From positions 1,159,203 to 1,223,202 of the forward strand of contig JXTC01000028.1 in NCBI GenBank assembly GCA_002914845.1: DNA of 64,000 bases, written 5' to 3'. This document shows, piece by piece, positions 1 through 11,609 of the stretch. Source of the stretch: Trema orientale (taxonomy: Eukaryota; Streptophyta; Magnoliopsida; Rosales; Cannabaceae). The translations under genes were made by a program, and so were the position numbers. Within the stretch, counting starts at the first letter, position 1. Each line of letters begins with the position of its first letter. The notes beneath the pieces are model-generated. The model did no database searches and was not told where the DNA came from. It saw nothing but the letters and a program-made list of their open reading frames with translations.

Positions 1-1374
1 TTATCCATAAATTTAATCCTCATGTATATAACACTTATATACTAAATTTGTGGTCACATAAATAAACTAAGGATTTTCTGATATTTAAAGACATATCAAT
101 TATGTACAAATTCAAATAGAAAAATATCATTATATTAATTCAGCAAATATCCAAAATATACATGCTTTTAGGGCATAAACCCTAACATATTCTACTTCAG
201 CATTCTTCTCCCTTTTAATTGTCCATCTCAATGAAAATGAAAGTCAGTTGTGTCCCCATATAAAAATAATAATAATAATAATAATTAAAAGAAAAGGAGG
301 AAAAGAGAAAATCAACGAATCAACTGTAGATTCATCGTCTGTTGAAGTTTAATATGGACATCATAGTCGTAATAATATTCTCTTTCACTTGGTTTTTCTT
401 TTAATAATCGATTTCCTTAGTTCAAAGTTTATATTGACACAATCTGAAAAGATCAGTGTAATTTTTCTTAACTTTCTGTTTTTTTGTGCAAGCTATTGGA
501 TTCATGTCTAGACTTGTGTTTACAGAATTGTATGCAAATGATAAATGGAAAATAGAATTAGGAAATGTCGATGTTTTCAGATATTTTACTCATCAATATC
601 TTCTTAGGGCACCCCATTTACATACATAGTAATTGCCATGAAAAAATTTGCTCTACCGAAACTTTATATGGAGTTATGTAAGGTCACTTTCATGAAGAAT
701 ATGACTCAAATAATGAGGTTCTCGTTGTTTTTTATGCTTTTGAATCTCACACGACCTAAAAGGCTTTTACTAGCCACTGGAATCTCAACCAAAAAAGCTT
801 TTCCCCTGACAAAATATAATAGTAACGAGTCTTTGGATTTTTCATATGCTAATACATACTAATTATCCTTGAGGAATCAACAAACCAATTATTACTATCT
901 TATATTGACTGCAGAAGATCGATTACCATATTTAGATCATTAGGCAAACTAAAAATATTTTTATAAATATGTAAATATGTTCAAGTTTACTAAATCAACT
1001 AACAAAAATATTTAAAAAAATCGTTTTACTTCAGGATGTATACAACAAATTTTTACTACATAGTTCGACTACTTTTTTTTTCGTTGAAAATTAACTACGC
1101 AATACTGTTGTATTGAAAATTGTAGATTTAAGAAATATTTTACAAGAAAAAAGCAACGAAAAAGAGACAAATTGCTCTATAAAAGTTTTCGTTTTGGCTT
1201 TCAAACTATAGATAATCCATTTAAGGTACGATTTATATATTTCCCCCTTTTTTTGTGGTTTTCGGTAAATAATTTTCAGTTTAAGTTGCCTATTTAGGTT
1301 TTATTATATTCCTAACAGAGTGAAATTCAATTTAGAGATTCTATAATGTGCCAATCATTCTAATATAGATAGGA
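1..1374. other. AT-rich intergenic DNA, no gene seen
   Basis: No convincing coding region is visible. A short open frame at 638-862 has no recognisable domain and atypical composition. An AAT/TAA microsatellite lies near 264-286. The stretch may include the eroded 5' part of the Helitron that follows, but I could not locate a TC terminus. Confidence 0.5.
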
Positions 1375-2995
1375 ATGAAAAATATCAGTAGTGAAATTGA
1401 TAAAATATCTTTACATAATGACAATGAAAATGTAGATGAAGTTATGAATAATTCAAATGAAATTAATTTACCTATTGAGAGAAATAGTGGTTTATCAAAT
1501 ACATTTTTAGAAGAGAAATTAAGGCCAATGAAAAGAAATAGGATAAAAAGAAAAGAAAGAAAGAGCTATATCGACAGAAAAGAGAAAAAATGAACGAATC
1601 AAAAAAAGAACAATTGCGAAAAAAAATGGAGAAAGTAGTATTATGCAAAAAGAAAAATACGTTCAATAACATAAAAAGATCATTTTCCTAAAGAACTTGA
1701 TCGATTAGATACAAGAAAATGAAAATGGTTACTGATGTTGATAGTGAAGTTCAAAATAATGTTATTGACGATATGAATATTCATACGTGTGTTACTATGC
1801 AATCTGAATATATCGAAAATTTCTTATCCAATACATAGATACTCTTGTTAAGTTCGCAGAGAATAATATATCATTAACAACTTCAGACATATTTATGCCA
1901 GGAGCTAATATTCTTCAGCAAGTTAATAGTCTATATTTAAATTAGTAAACATCTTTTGTTCTTTCTTGTATAAAATATTCATATTCGACTATGAATTCAT
2001 TCTTGTAGAAAACTGTTTAGCTAGTTCTCCTATGGTTAATAAAAACATTGTACGCATACTAACTAATATCTTACAAGTTAATCCTTATTGCATTCTTTTC
2101 CGCATCTCAAAGATATATCTGATTTAAAGAATTTTAAAATATATCTAAAATTTGATCCTAATTTAGATCAGAGAGTATATACCTCTGTTTCTCAAATTGT
2201 TGCAATATGGTTAGATGATGATCTTTCATATGAGTATAATAACCGAGATATAATAATCTACTCACATGTTGGATTTAGTCATAGGATATAATATTATTTT
2301 GATTGTTATGATTCTTTGCAATATCCTTTATTATTTCCGTACGGAGATATCGGTTGGCATCAACGCATATTAAAATCCATTAAGAAAAGAAATTTACAAT
2401 TATAAAAAAATACACATCTAGTTGATTTGCAAAATATATCCTCTACAACTGTATTATTACAAAAGGAAGCCAAAGGTATGTATACCACTTAATTTATGTA
2501 ATTTATAGTTTCGTCTCATTCATATTTTAAACTATTGTTTTTTTTTTCTTTTATCTTTTTTAGCTTCTAAGATTAAGAACAAAAATATAGTTTCTTGTCG
2601 TCAGTATTATTGTTATAAATTATTTACAGATAAATTTATATTATTACATTCAGGTCGTTTTCTTCAACAATATGTAGTAGATATATATGTAAAACTTGAA
2701 ATCCAAAGATTGGATTATATTCGAAATAAATAAGACGATATTCGTGCTGATTTATACTAAAGAATTATTGATAGTATTATAACTGAAAAAACTCGAGGAT
2801 CAAAAGTAGGAAAAAGAATAGTTTTACTAGCTACTTTTATTGGTAGTTCTAGAGATATGCGTAAAAGATACATGAATGCTATGATATTAGTATAACAGTT
2901 TGGAAAATCAGATATATTTTTAACTATAACATATATATGAAGATGCTCAAAATAAACCATTAATTTCTCGAAGTAAGATTGAGCCAACTAAGACT
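1375..2995 (+). pseudogene. Decayed Helitron Rep (Helitron_like_N) region
   Basis: Rolling-circle DNA transposon replication-initiator/helicase protein, N-terminal half. The conceptual pieces follow the usual order of plant Helitron proteins. First comes a Lys/Arg-rich N-terminal region (1375-1680). Next is a segment reading DPNLDQRVYTSVSQIVAIW (about 2154-2210), then SHVGFSHRI and YDSLQYPLLFPYGDIGWHQ (about 2265-2360). After a likely short intron (GT near 2476, AG near 2563) come the Helitron_like_N hallmarks VSCRQYYCYKLF, LLHSGRFLQQYVVDIYVKLE and LLATFIGSSRDMRKRYMNAM (about 2590-2890). The helicase half is absent. Several in-frame stops and frame changes interrupt the reading, for example the TGA at 1591-1593 and TAA codons near 2730, 2757 and 2894, so it cannot encode an active protein. 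I could not define the 3' CTRR hairpin end. Confidence 0.8.
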
Positions 2996-4600
2996 AGCTA
3001 TTAATTTCTCATATTACCATTAGATCACCACAATTTTGCATCACAACTATTAATCCTGCAAAAAGTTCCACAACCCAGAGCAATGTCTCCCATTATCATA
3101 TAACTCTAAGAAACAATGTCTTTCACAAGAAATTTGTCAAATACCTTCCACGCAAGCATGAATGAAATAGAAGCAACATATATTCTTAAAAGGAAGTGTC
3201 GTCACTATCACTTGGGGCTTTTCTTCTAAATTGAGACAAATATGTATCTTAGATACAACTTCTATTTCTCAACAAAATACTAGTATGATTTCTAAGCCAA
3301 TAAGAATATCGGGATCAACATTGCTTTGCATCTTGGAAGATGGTAAACAAAAGTTTGAATGCACGATTGAATGACATAATCTGCAAATTTGTTATCTCTA
3401 ATTTGCACAATTTATAAATCTTTGATCTCAAATTCATGGGCACACCATAGAATAATTGTCTATTTTAAGAGAGAAACTAATATTATCCAACCCGATTAGA
3501 CAAAAATCACTATAAAATGAGCAAACCCCTATACTTATTACATAGTCTCATATTTCAACTAAAGTAAATTATTAGACAAGATCTAGTTAAATTCCACTAC
3601 TTATCAAATAATTTTCTCTAAAATTGTGCATATCCAGTTAAAAGTCCATAAGAGAGGAATAAAAAATTCACAAAATCATAAACTCAATGAGTAGTTATAC
3701 AAAAATCTAAACCAACAGAACTTAATGTTTGCCCACCATTGTACTTGTCATTTTTATCAGTGAAGCCTTGAATTAATATAAAATGCAAATAAAAAAAGGA
3801 CCAGAAATTACGGATCCCATGGATTCTAATTTTCTCAATACAAATTGGATGCTAAAAAAATAATATTAAAAGAAAGGAACGAACCCTTTGCCTCCACAAT
3901 ATCCACCTATGTCGCTATTATCTTGAGAGAGAGATATGTTGATAATGACCAACTATCTGGAAGATGGAAGTAACTTTAACTTGACCTGAACGAGAGAAAG
4001 AAAGGAACAGATGGAAGAAAGAATATATGATTTTTTTTTTTAAAAAAAAAAAAAAAGGTCGTATGAAAATTTACTAGAAGGAGAAAACCATATACTTGGC
4101 AATATTTATTAAAAGATAGTGTTGGGCATCATTTTCCCATGCTTAAACAACCTAAATCTGAAAAATGCTATAGGAAAGAACGTGGCTTCCGATATTCCCT
4201 CTAAACTCTTACAACTAAAAGAAACACTATCACAAACTGCAATGGTGGTGTTACGTGTCTACTCCTTCAAGAAAAGAGAATTTGCTAATTACTGCATTTT
4301 CTTTTTAATTCCCTAAATGACCAAATGTTCTTGCTCCATATTTGAGATACTTCAAGAAAATGTCAATATTGTGAAGCTTATATCTCCTCCAATCCACATG
4401 AGGTACTAAAAATTTAAATTTTGTTTGTTTTCTTTTATCTCTTTTCCTATTCATTCAACCTATTTTTTTTTATCACTTATTATCTTATTGGTATTCTTTT
4501 CTTGATTGCATTTTTCTTTTTACTAGTTTTGTTTGTTCAAGTTAATTAGTATTGAAAATGAGATTATATGCTTCCAAACAATAAAAACTCATCGAAAGCA
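2996..4600. other. Unassigned AT-rich stretch
   Basis: No gene is supported. The 65-codon open frame at 4119-4316 has no recognisable domain. The base composition (longer C-rich runs on this strand at 3000-3950) differs from the flanks and suggests an old, unidentified inserted sequence. It may be the remainder of the Helitron, but nothing confirms that. Confidence 0.35.
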
Positions 4601-4604
4601 ATTA

Positions 4605-5084
4605 TAGTATATTTTATAGTTGTTTGAAATTGGTATGATAATATTATGGACTTTTGTATCATTTTTTATGTTTAAAAGATTGCATCATACTCCCATTGAA
4701 ATAAAATTCTGGCTCCACTGGCCACGAATACCCATAATAGGCTAATTAGCCATCTTTAAGTTACATCTCGTAAGTGGTGGCATTTGTAAATCAAATTGAA
4801 AAAAAAAAAAAGAAAACAAAAGTGGTTTCATATTTGGTCCTAATAGTGTATTTTATGGTTGTTTGAAATTTCTATGATAATATTATGGATTTTTTGTATC
4901 TTTTTTTTTTTATGTTTGAAAAATTGCATCATACCCCCATTAAAATAAAATTCTAGCTCACTGGCCACAGGTGCCCATAACCGTGGGCTAAATTGACATC
5001 TCTAAGTTACGTCTCGTAAATGAGGGCATTTGTAAATCAAATTAAAAAAAAAAAACAAAAGTAGTTTCATATTTGGCCCTATAG
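4605..5084. repeat. Two-copy tandem duplication, unit ~239 bp
   Basis: 4605-4843 and 4844-5083 are about 85-90% alike by eye. Both copies run through a 'TATTTTAT.GTTGTTTGAAATT' start, a 'GCATCATACYCCCATT' middle, 'CTGGCCAC' and 'GGCATTTGTAAATCAAATT', then an A-run and 'GTTTCATATTTGG'. No coding potential is seen. The unit source is not recognised. Confidence 0.8.
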
Positions 5085-5605
5085 AAAATGAAGTTTTGTA
5101 AGGGCTACTATATTATTCAAAAGGCTGAAGTTTGCGCTAAAGGAGTATAAGATCAGGTATTGTGCATATTATAATAACTTTCTCGTGCAATCTGATTCTA
5201 TGTCTAATGAAAATTCTTGAAATAATATGCCCTTTTGGCAAAAATGAAAAATAACTACATGACATATACAGGCAAAAGCATCATATATTAACAAAGGTGC
5301 AAGAAAATATATTTTAATTCATAGCACAATATACTAATATAAGTATGAGACTTACATGTGAATTTTAAGTAATATCTAATATTTCTATTAATGTAAGCAC
5401 AACAAATGCTTTATAATAGCTTTATATATGAATTTTATAATATGTCTCACATTTTTATTAAAATAATGTGTAAAACATCACATATGTTATTGCTAGTAAA
5501 AGTTGTATAAAAATACTATGATCATCTTTAGTCTCGCCGCTTAATATATGAACTTTATAAAATTCTCCCTCATTAATTTTTTCTCATTTTAATAATACTG
5601 AAATG

Positions 5606-6729
5606 GAGGACTTCTAAGATACGGTATAGGTTTTTAGGTGTATCAATACACCCCACAATTAAGGATTTCTAGCCCTTAGATTTATATCAAATGGTCAAGA
5701 ATAACTAAGCCTTATGGAATGCCCCATACACTTTAGTACAGCTGAACTTTTTTTCTCATCATCTTCCTCACATTCTCACTCATGGAACGAAGCCAAGCTC
5801 AACAAAATCTTCTTTGAAGTTCAAAGTTAAATAACTCGGATTTTCATCAAATTTATTGGCTAGAAATCAAAATAATTAGGATTTTCATCAAATTTATGGG
5901 GTTTCTCGTTTTTTTTTTTTTATGGAATTTCATATATGAGTTTCTTGTTCATTTGATTGTCAGAATTTAGTTTTTGTCATTCTTTGTCTTGATCACCAGG
6001 GATTTGAGATTTTTGGACTTGATGAGTTACAAATATCCAATGTTTGACTATCATTAGGTAAACTGTTAAAATTTCAGATCTTTGCTCAACTTCAATTAAC
6101 ACTTTTTTTTTTTCTAAATACAAACAGAAATAACCAGATGTATATATTGCTGTGTTTGAAATCCCATTGTTGGCCAAATTCCACGGCACATGCAGATTCA
6201 TAGAAGTATGTTGAGCTAAATGAAATGAAAAAAAAAAAAAAATAGAACAATGAACCCATTTAAGGTTGAACCCGTTTCTAAGCAACCAAATTCATAAAAA
6301 ATTGAAAAAGAAAAAAAAATTGAACCTATTTTCAAATGAACCCATTTAAGGTTGAACCTGTTTCCAAAGAATTCATTGAAAATTTTGGGGAAAAAAAAAA
6401 TGGAACAAACCTATTTTTGAACTGTAAATTTTTTCTCCCTTTGTTCAAAATCTAATAGGAATCGTAGTAATTAAAGCACCAAAATAGAAATTTGATCCAA
6501 AAAAAAATAGTAATTTCATTTTATAGTGTATCGTTCTTCTACAGAAACTCTGTTGTCAGGAGGAACGCAGTTTTTTTTTTTTTTTTTTTCTGTCTCCAAA
6601 TAGGCTAAAATCGAGTGAAGTAGTATCTACAATAAAACCTATGATCCTTGGTTAATATCCACTAGAAATCCTTAATTATGGGGGTGTATTAATACACCCA
6701 AAAACATATATGGTACCCTAGAAGTCCCC
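5606..6729. mobile_element. Mutator-like non-autonomous element (1124 bp), 10-bp TSD
   Basis: Terminal inverted repeats of roughly 65-70 bp start with GRGGACTTCTARGRTAC and include GTGTATYAATACACCCC and AATTAAGGATTTCTAG, seen at 5606-5675 and in inverse at 6660-6729. The element is flanked by an exact 10-bp direct repeat TACTGAAATG (5596-5605 and 6730-6739). A 9-10 bp target duplication with long TIRs fits the Mutator superfamily. The interior is A/T-rich, with a ~85-bp internal direct repeat (around 6250 and 6335) and a 41-bp-spaced repeat (5838/5879). No transposase is present. A second member of the family lies at 55200-55525. Confidence 0.88.
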
Positions 6730-6739
6730 TACTGAAATG

Positions 6740-7247
6740 TAGTGAAATCTAATTATCAAAACAAATGAAATAGAAAATAAAAGAGAAAGTAGTCCTAGTA
6801 CACTGCAAAATACTAAACGCTTCATTCTTTATTTTTCCTAAAACAAATAAATAAATAAATCTTCCCAGCTGGAAGAGACTCGTAGCACATCTTTTTTTTT
6901 TTTTTTGTGATAAAGATAAAGAGCACATCTTATAGCTTAGCCATAGTTGCATGAAAATCTAAAACATAACAAAATCCTTTTGTACTTTCTCGCCACTTGT
7001 CGTACCATGATTGGAAAGCACGTGCTGAGGGCCCACGTGGTTTCTTTTCAAGCCGTCAAGCCAAAGCTCCAGGAGGAAGAGGGAGTGAGATAGAGAGTGA
7101 AAGCGTTCCTGTCGTTTGATACTTGATGGAGATTCGACTCGTGGAGATGTAGGACGTCCGTTTCGTACACGCGCAAGGCTTGCGATGACAACATCATTAC
7201 TGAAACGTGGATAGATGGTAAAATCATTGGAATTGAATAGTTAAATA
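6740..7247. other. Intergenic, with orphan G-box pair in a GC-richer patch
   Basis: Mostly AT-rich. 6985-7210 is noticeably richer in G+C and carries two CACGTG G-boxes at 7019-7024 and 7034-7039, followed by purine-rich sequence. This resembles a promoter or leader, but no open frame follows on either strand. It may be a fossil or a transposon-borne promoter. Confidence 0.4.
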
Positions 7248-7599
7248 GAGATAATTGTAAAAAAAATATCTGAAGTTTGGGTGTTCTATAATTTAAAACA
7301 TGAAATTTAGACTATAAAATAATACCTGAGATTAAGAATTTCTGAAAATTAATACACTGGATAGATTTTTTAACCAATTTTAAGAACGAAAAAACAATAA
7401 TATCCTCTATTAAAATTAGATTAATTCATATTATTCATCTTAATTTTGAGAATATTATTGTATTTTATCAGTTAAAAATCACACAGGGTATTAATTTTCA
7501 GAAATTCGTAATTTCAAGATATTATTTTGTTAAATCCAAACTTCAGATTTTAAATTACAGAATATCTAAACATGAGGGTATTTTTTTGCAATAATTCCC
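7248..7599. mobile_element. Fold-back MITE, ~350 bp, arms ~150 bp
   Basis: The two halves are imperfect inverted copies. The left arm reads TAATTGTAAAAAAA..TCTGAAGTTTGG..TTTCTGAAAATTAATAC. The right arm is its inverse, ending near 7599 (TTTTTTTGCAATAATTCCC). The whole would fold into a long hairpin. No clear target duplication was found, so the superfamily is left open. A similar design is seen at about 9956-10312. Confidence 0.7.
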
Positions 7600-8196
7600 A
7601 AAAATCAAAAGGGGATAATTACATCTTTTTTAGAGGTAAAACAAAATTGTATTCTTATCTTCCAAATATATTCTACCTGAGTTGAATTTTATAAAACTGA
7701 TGTTAATATACGTTTTAACATTTTTCCTACCCCACAAGGCCTTTAAGCTTTTACAGTTTACACTTATAATTTTGTAATTAGGTTATATACGATACGAATA
7801 TGTGAAAAAGCAAAAACTTAACCATTTGATGTTTTTAACCAAAAAAAAAAAAAAAATTTAGCCTTATATGAATTTGTGGGAAAAAAACTCTTGATAAGTT
7901 TATCCATTTGATATTTTTAACACACTCAAAAATAAAATATATCCTTATGTGAATATGTGAAAAGAAAAATCATGATAAGTTTATCCATTTGATATTTTTA
8001 AAACACTCAAAAAATAAAAGCGATCCCTTAAAAATAAAATACGCCCAAACTTATAATTTTCAATTTTTTTTTTTTGTCGCTATTATGTTGACTTCGGAAA
8101 TGTGTTCTTTGAATTGAAAATTAAAGAAAAAGACTATCCTTTTAATCAAAAAAAATAAAATCAAACAGAAAAAAGTATAGAATATATAGAGAAACA
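7600..8196. other. AT-rich intergenic DNA with short direct repeats
   Basis: Contains two to three degenerate copies of a ~70-bp segment (about 7800-8010) that includes 'AAGTTTATCCATTTGATATTTTTAA'-like sequence. No genes are seen. Confidence 0.4.
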
Positions 8197-8213
8197 AGTT
8201 ATTGTGAGCTGTG

Positions 8214-8340
8214 GCCCACTGAGGCTAGCTCAAGGGGGGTGGGGTGGAAATTGAATAATAGGTCGGGTGCGTAAGCTATTTTCATTTCTTTGTAATAAAT
8301 GAAAATCATTAGTTAAGCTCCACTTTTTAAAAAAAAAAAA
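8214..8340 (+). mobile_element. tRNA-derived SINE, 127 bp, with 17-bp TSD
   Basis: The head carries a perfect RNA polymerase III A-box match (TAGCTCAAGGGG, about 8225-8236). A degenerate B-box region follows (GGTCGGGTGCG, about 8260). The element ends in an A-run (8329-8340). It is flanked by 17-bp direct repeats differing at one base: AGTTATTGTGAGCTGTG (8197-8213) and AGTTATGGTGAGCTGTG (8341-8357). A-box, A-tail and long TSD together are diagnostic of target-primed SINE insertion. One mismatch in the TSD suggests a moderately young copy. The family name is not assigned. Confidence 0.85.
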
Positions 8341-8425
8341 AGTTATGGTGAGCTGTGTTAACAATTATTTTTTAATTTTAAGATATGAACATTCAAGTCT
8401 ATTAAAACAAATGATAATAATAAGA

Positions 8426-9902
8426 TAGAGGTGTCAATTTGGGCCCAAACCAGTCCTGAAGTTGAATTAAACTGGGCCAGTCTGGTTTGATTCTAGGCAC
8501 ATTCCGTCCTGACTTATGCAGATTCACAGGCCAGGCTGGGCTTAGTTGTCTAGGCCCGCGAGCCGACCCTTCCTAGTCCGCCATGGGCCAGGACAAGCCC
8601 GAGGCCCATTAGGACTAAGAAAAAAAATACATGTATATATATTTTATATATGTTAAATAATAGTATAATTTGATTTTAACATGACAAAAATAAACATACA
8701 TATATAATTTAATGGTATTATCTATTAAAAGTCAATTTTATGTTTAAATTTTATTAAATTCAAAGTAGAAAAATAATTAATCTAATTTTGTATTGGCCTA
8801 CGGTGGGCCGGCTATCGTAGGCCCATCATCGCTGGACATGGCTTGATTTTCGGCAGACCCACAGGGCAGGCTGAGCCTGACATTTTACTTTCGCGGCCTG
8901 CAGTCTGTGTAGGCCTATACTAAAATGGTTCGAGTCGGCTTGGCCCAAGGATTAAAATGTCGGTGTTGATGTCGATGTCGATATCGAGGTTTTATTTTAC
9001 GGATATTGTCAAAAATATTGTCGATGTCGAAGATATTCCGGAAAAATACCGAAATTTATCTTAAATCTCATAATTTTCAAGAAAAACTCTAAAAAATGCT
9101 AAAACAAGTGATATTGCATAATTTATACAAGTTTTTATTAAAAAACAAAACCTGTTTATACTTTATAAGACAATAAAATATACGTATATAGTAGTAAAAG
9201 GATCGAATTTTATTTTATAGAATAATTTTAAAATTAGAATATATATCACACTATTTTATTTAATACATCTCATATAAATATCTTACAAATTATAACTAGT
9301 TTTAAATTACATTGAAAATAAATAAAAATCACTAATAATATAGAACAGTTCAAATACATTCAATACCAAAATGAGTTTCAATGAGGTTAAAAGTTATAAG
9401 AGAAATTTCCTTCTTGGTCTAAAATTTCTTTCAAAGGTTATGAGAGTACTTTGTAGAGATTCCAAAATAATAAATATGAGTAGTGCAAACATTTTCATTA
9501 AATACAAGTAATTCCAAAACTTTGTCGATAAAATATAGAGAGAGAACTGTAATTTATTTTTGTATTCTTTACTATCATTTTCTAAAAAGGAAAAAAAAAG
9601 AAAAAAAAAAGACTTAGAAAAAAGTTCGATATTTCTGTCGATATTTCAAAATGTCGATGACATTGTCGCGATAATATCCATAAATATCTCAATATTAGCT
9701 TATTTTTTACCAACATTTTATCAATATCGACATATCCTCGACATTGTCGATATTATACAGATATTTCATGGATACACGGGAAAAAATATCTTTCCACTCT
9801 ATATCGATGTCGAGACTTCAAAATACAGATATGTCGCGACAATGTCAACAAATGTCGTGACATTTTAATCCATGATTCGGCCTGACTTATTTGGCACCTC
9901 TA
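8426..9902. mobile_element. hAT-like non-autonomous element (GGGCC-rich), containing a nested element
   Basis: The ends are TAGAGGTGTCAA (8426) and, inverted, TTGGCACCTCTA (ending 9902). They are flanked by 8-bp repeats TAATAAGA (8418-8425) and TAATAACA (9903-9910), seven of eight bases alike. Eight-bp TSDs are typical of hAT elements. Subterminal regions are rich in GGCC/GGGCC motifs. No transposase is visible. The right part is interrupted by a second element at 8944-9876. A related element lies at 58218-58806. Confidence 0.8.
8944..9876. mobile_element. Nested TIR element with GTCGAT-rich subterminal repeats (933 bp)
   Basis: Terminal inverted repeats share GGATTAAAATGTC (8949) and GACATTTTAATCC (ending about 9872). 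Just inside them are many copies of ATGTCGATRTCG-type motifs. The flanks TCGGCTTGG (8935-8943) and TCGGCCTGA (9877-9885) match at seven of nine bases, compatible with a 9-bp Mutator-type target duplication. The host element is itself GGCC-repetitive, so this is suggestive only. Its 102-codon open frame (9560-9868) reads through the terminal repeats and is not a gene. A partial inverted relative lies at about 13290-13945. Confidence 0.65.
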
Positions 9903-9955
9903 TAATAACATAAGACTTCTATAATACAAATGGATATACTTTCATCATCATCATT

Positions 9956-10312
9956 AGGGTTACTGCAATAAAAAAAATTGAAATATATCTTTTCTACAAA
10001 TTTAATCCCATCTTTTGGTTGTATAAAATTATACTTTCATATTTCAAATCTGTACAAATTTGTACCTTCTGCAGATAAATTAACCTACAAACTTATCATT
10101 AAACACGGAATTTAAATTAAGAATATCTTATTTCTGCTGACTAATACAGAAAGTCTAGTAAAAATACCTTAAAACAGTTAGTACAAATCACTCAATTTGT
10201 ATACAGATACAAATTTGTAGAGATTTAAAATATGGAGATATAATTTTGTACAAGCCAAAGTACAAGATTAAAATTACAGAAAAGTTAGGATATTTGTTTA
10301 CAGTGAAATATC
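9956..10312. mobile_element. Fold-back MITE, ~355 bp
   Basis: Long imperfect inverted repeats. The left has TTGTATAAAATTATACTTTC, TTTCAAATCTGTACAAATTT and similar. The right carries the inverse (CAAATTTGTAGAGATTTAAA, AGATATAATTTTGTACAA), ending near TTTACAGTGAAATATC. Boundaries are approximate and no target duplication was resolved. Confidence 0.65.
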
Positions 10313-11609
10313 TAATTGTTTGAGTATTAATATGATGAAAAGACAAAGGTCCATATATCTATTTATTAATGTATAAATATTAGAATAGTATGACATATCT
10401 TTTTAAAATAAAGTAAATTATGAAAATTTCTTAAATAACAGAATCAGAATATTTTCACCATTTATTCAATTATTAACAAAAAAGTTGGTAAGTAAGTCTT
10501 CCTTTTGTTTGGAACCTGGATTCTTGGAGAAAAAAATTAAATTGTAAAGGAAAAATTAAGATAAAAGAAAGCAGAATATAATTTTAAAAAATGACATCAA
10601 ATCTAAATTTAGTATTGTCGAAAAAAAATTTCTCTCAATTTTTGTTTGAATCTAAATAATAGAAAATGAAATCTTTTGAATTTTTTTTTTCATCCAAAAA
10701 TCCAAATTCTATATGCTATTTTTAGCTTTTAAAAGCAATTAGAGGGAAAAAAAAAAAAGAAGGAAAGACGTTTAATAAGTTTATACTTTTAGTTGGCAGA
10801 TTTTAGAAGTTACTGTATAAATATTATTTTAAGCAGAATTGATAAGTATGATAAGAGTTGTTTTTCAAAACTGATTCTGCTAGCATAGCACAAATTACTT
10901 AAATTATCATTCTATGGTATACACAATTTATAGTTTACTAAACATTTATTAGATACTTGTTTTAAACAATATAATAGTTTTGTAAAATACATTTATCAAA
11001 TGCCTAGACGTTTTTTATCATGTATGCTTCTTGTTCACAATATAATTACAAAGTTACAACACAGCTGCAACACAACATAGTAATACCAAACTAATCCTAG
11101 GTTTCAAGTAGAATGTTGTTAAAGAGTGATATTATTCATCGAAGTTAAACTTAAAACTATTTTCAATGCATATATCCATAGAATGCTAAATTTGGCCAAA
11201 AAGCCAAAATTTACATATCTTTTCATATTTACACCAACGTGTAACAAAATTCCAAATGTTATATTGAAAATTTTCCTATCTCATAATTAAATAAGTAATT
11301 TTATAATTGGTTGAGCATCAAAAATAATTTGATCAAATATTGAAAAAATAAATAAGCAGTTGATTAAGTATTGGAAAATGTAAATTTTAATATTTTAAAT
11401 TATAAATATGATAATAAAGTTATAATTAGTTGAATGTCAAAGTTTGGCATATTTGGTGAAGCATATGCCAATTTTGGCAAAAAAATAGCATTGTATTGGA
11501 GGATAATTTTTTTTTTTTTTGTTTTTTTGTTTTGTTTTTTTTAACTACATGCTAATTTATAGCATTTGGTATCAAGTATCATATGCCAACTTTGATACAA
11601 AAATAACAA
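10313..11609. other. AT-rich intergenic DNA, no gene seen
   Basis: Only short, compositionally biased open frames occur. Short repeats resembling 'TTTGGCAAAAAA' and 'GCATATGCCAA' occur around 11200-11600 and may be eroded MITE sequence, but I could not define ends. Confidence 0.4.

Noticed and set aside
5977-6285. 102-codon - strand frame in the Mutator-like element
   Set aside because: Phe/Lys-rich sequence with A/T-run translations and no domain. It lies in transposon interior.
9560-9868. 102-codon frame at the right end of the nested element
   Set aside because: It reads through GTCGAT-type subterminal repeats and the terminal inverted repeat, so it is repeat sequence and not a gene.
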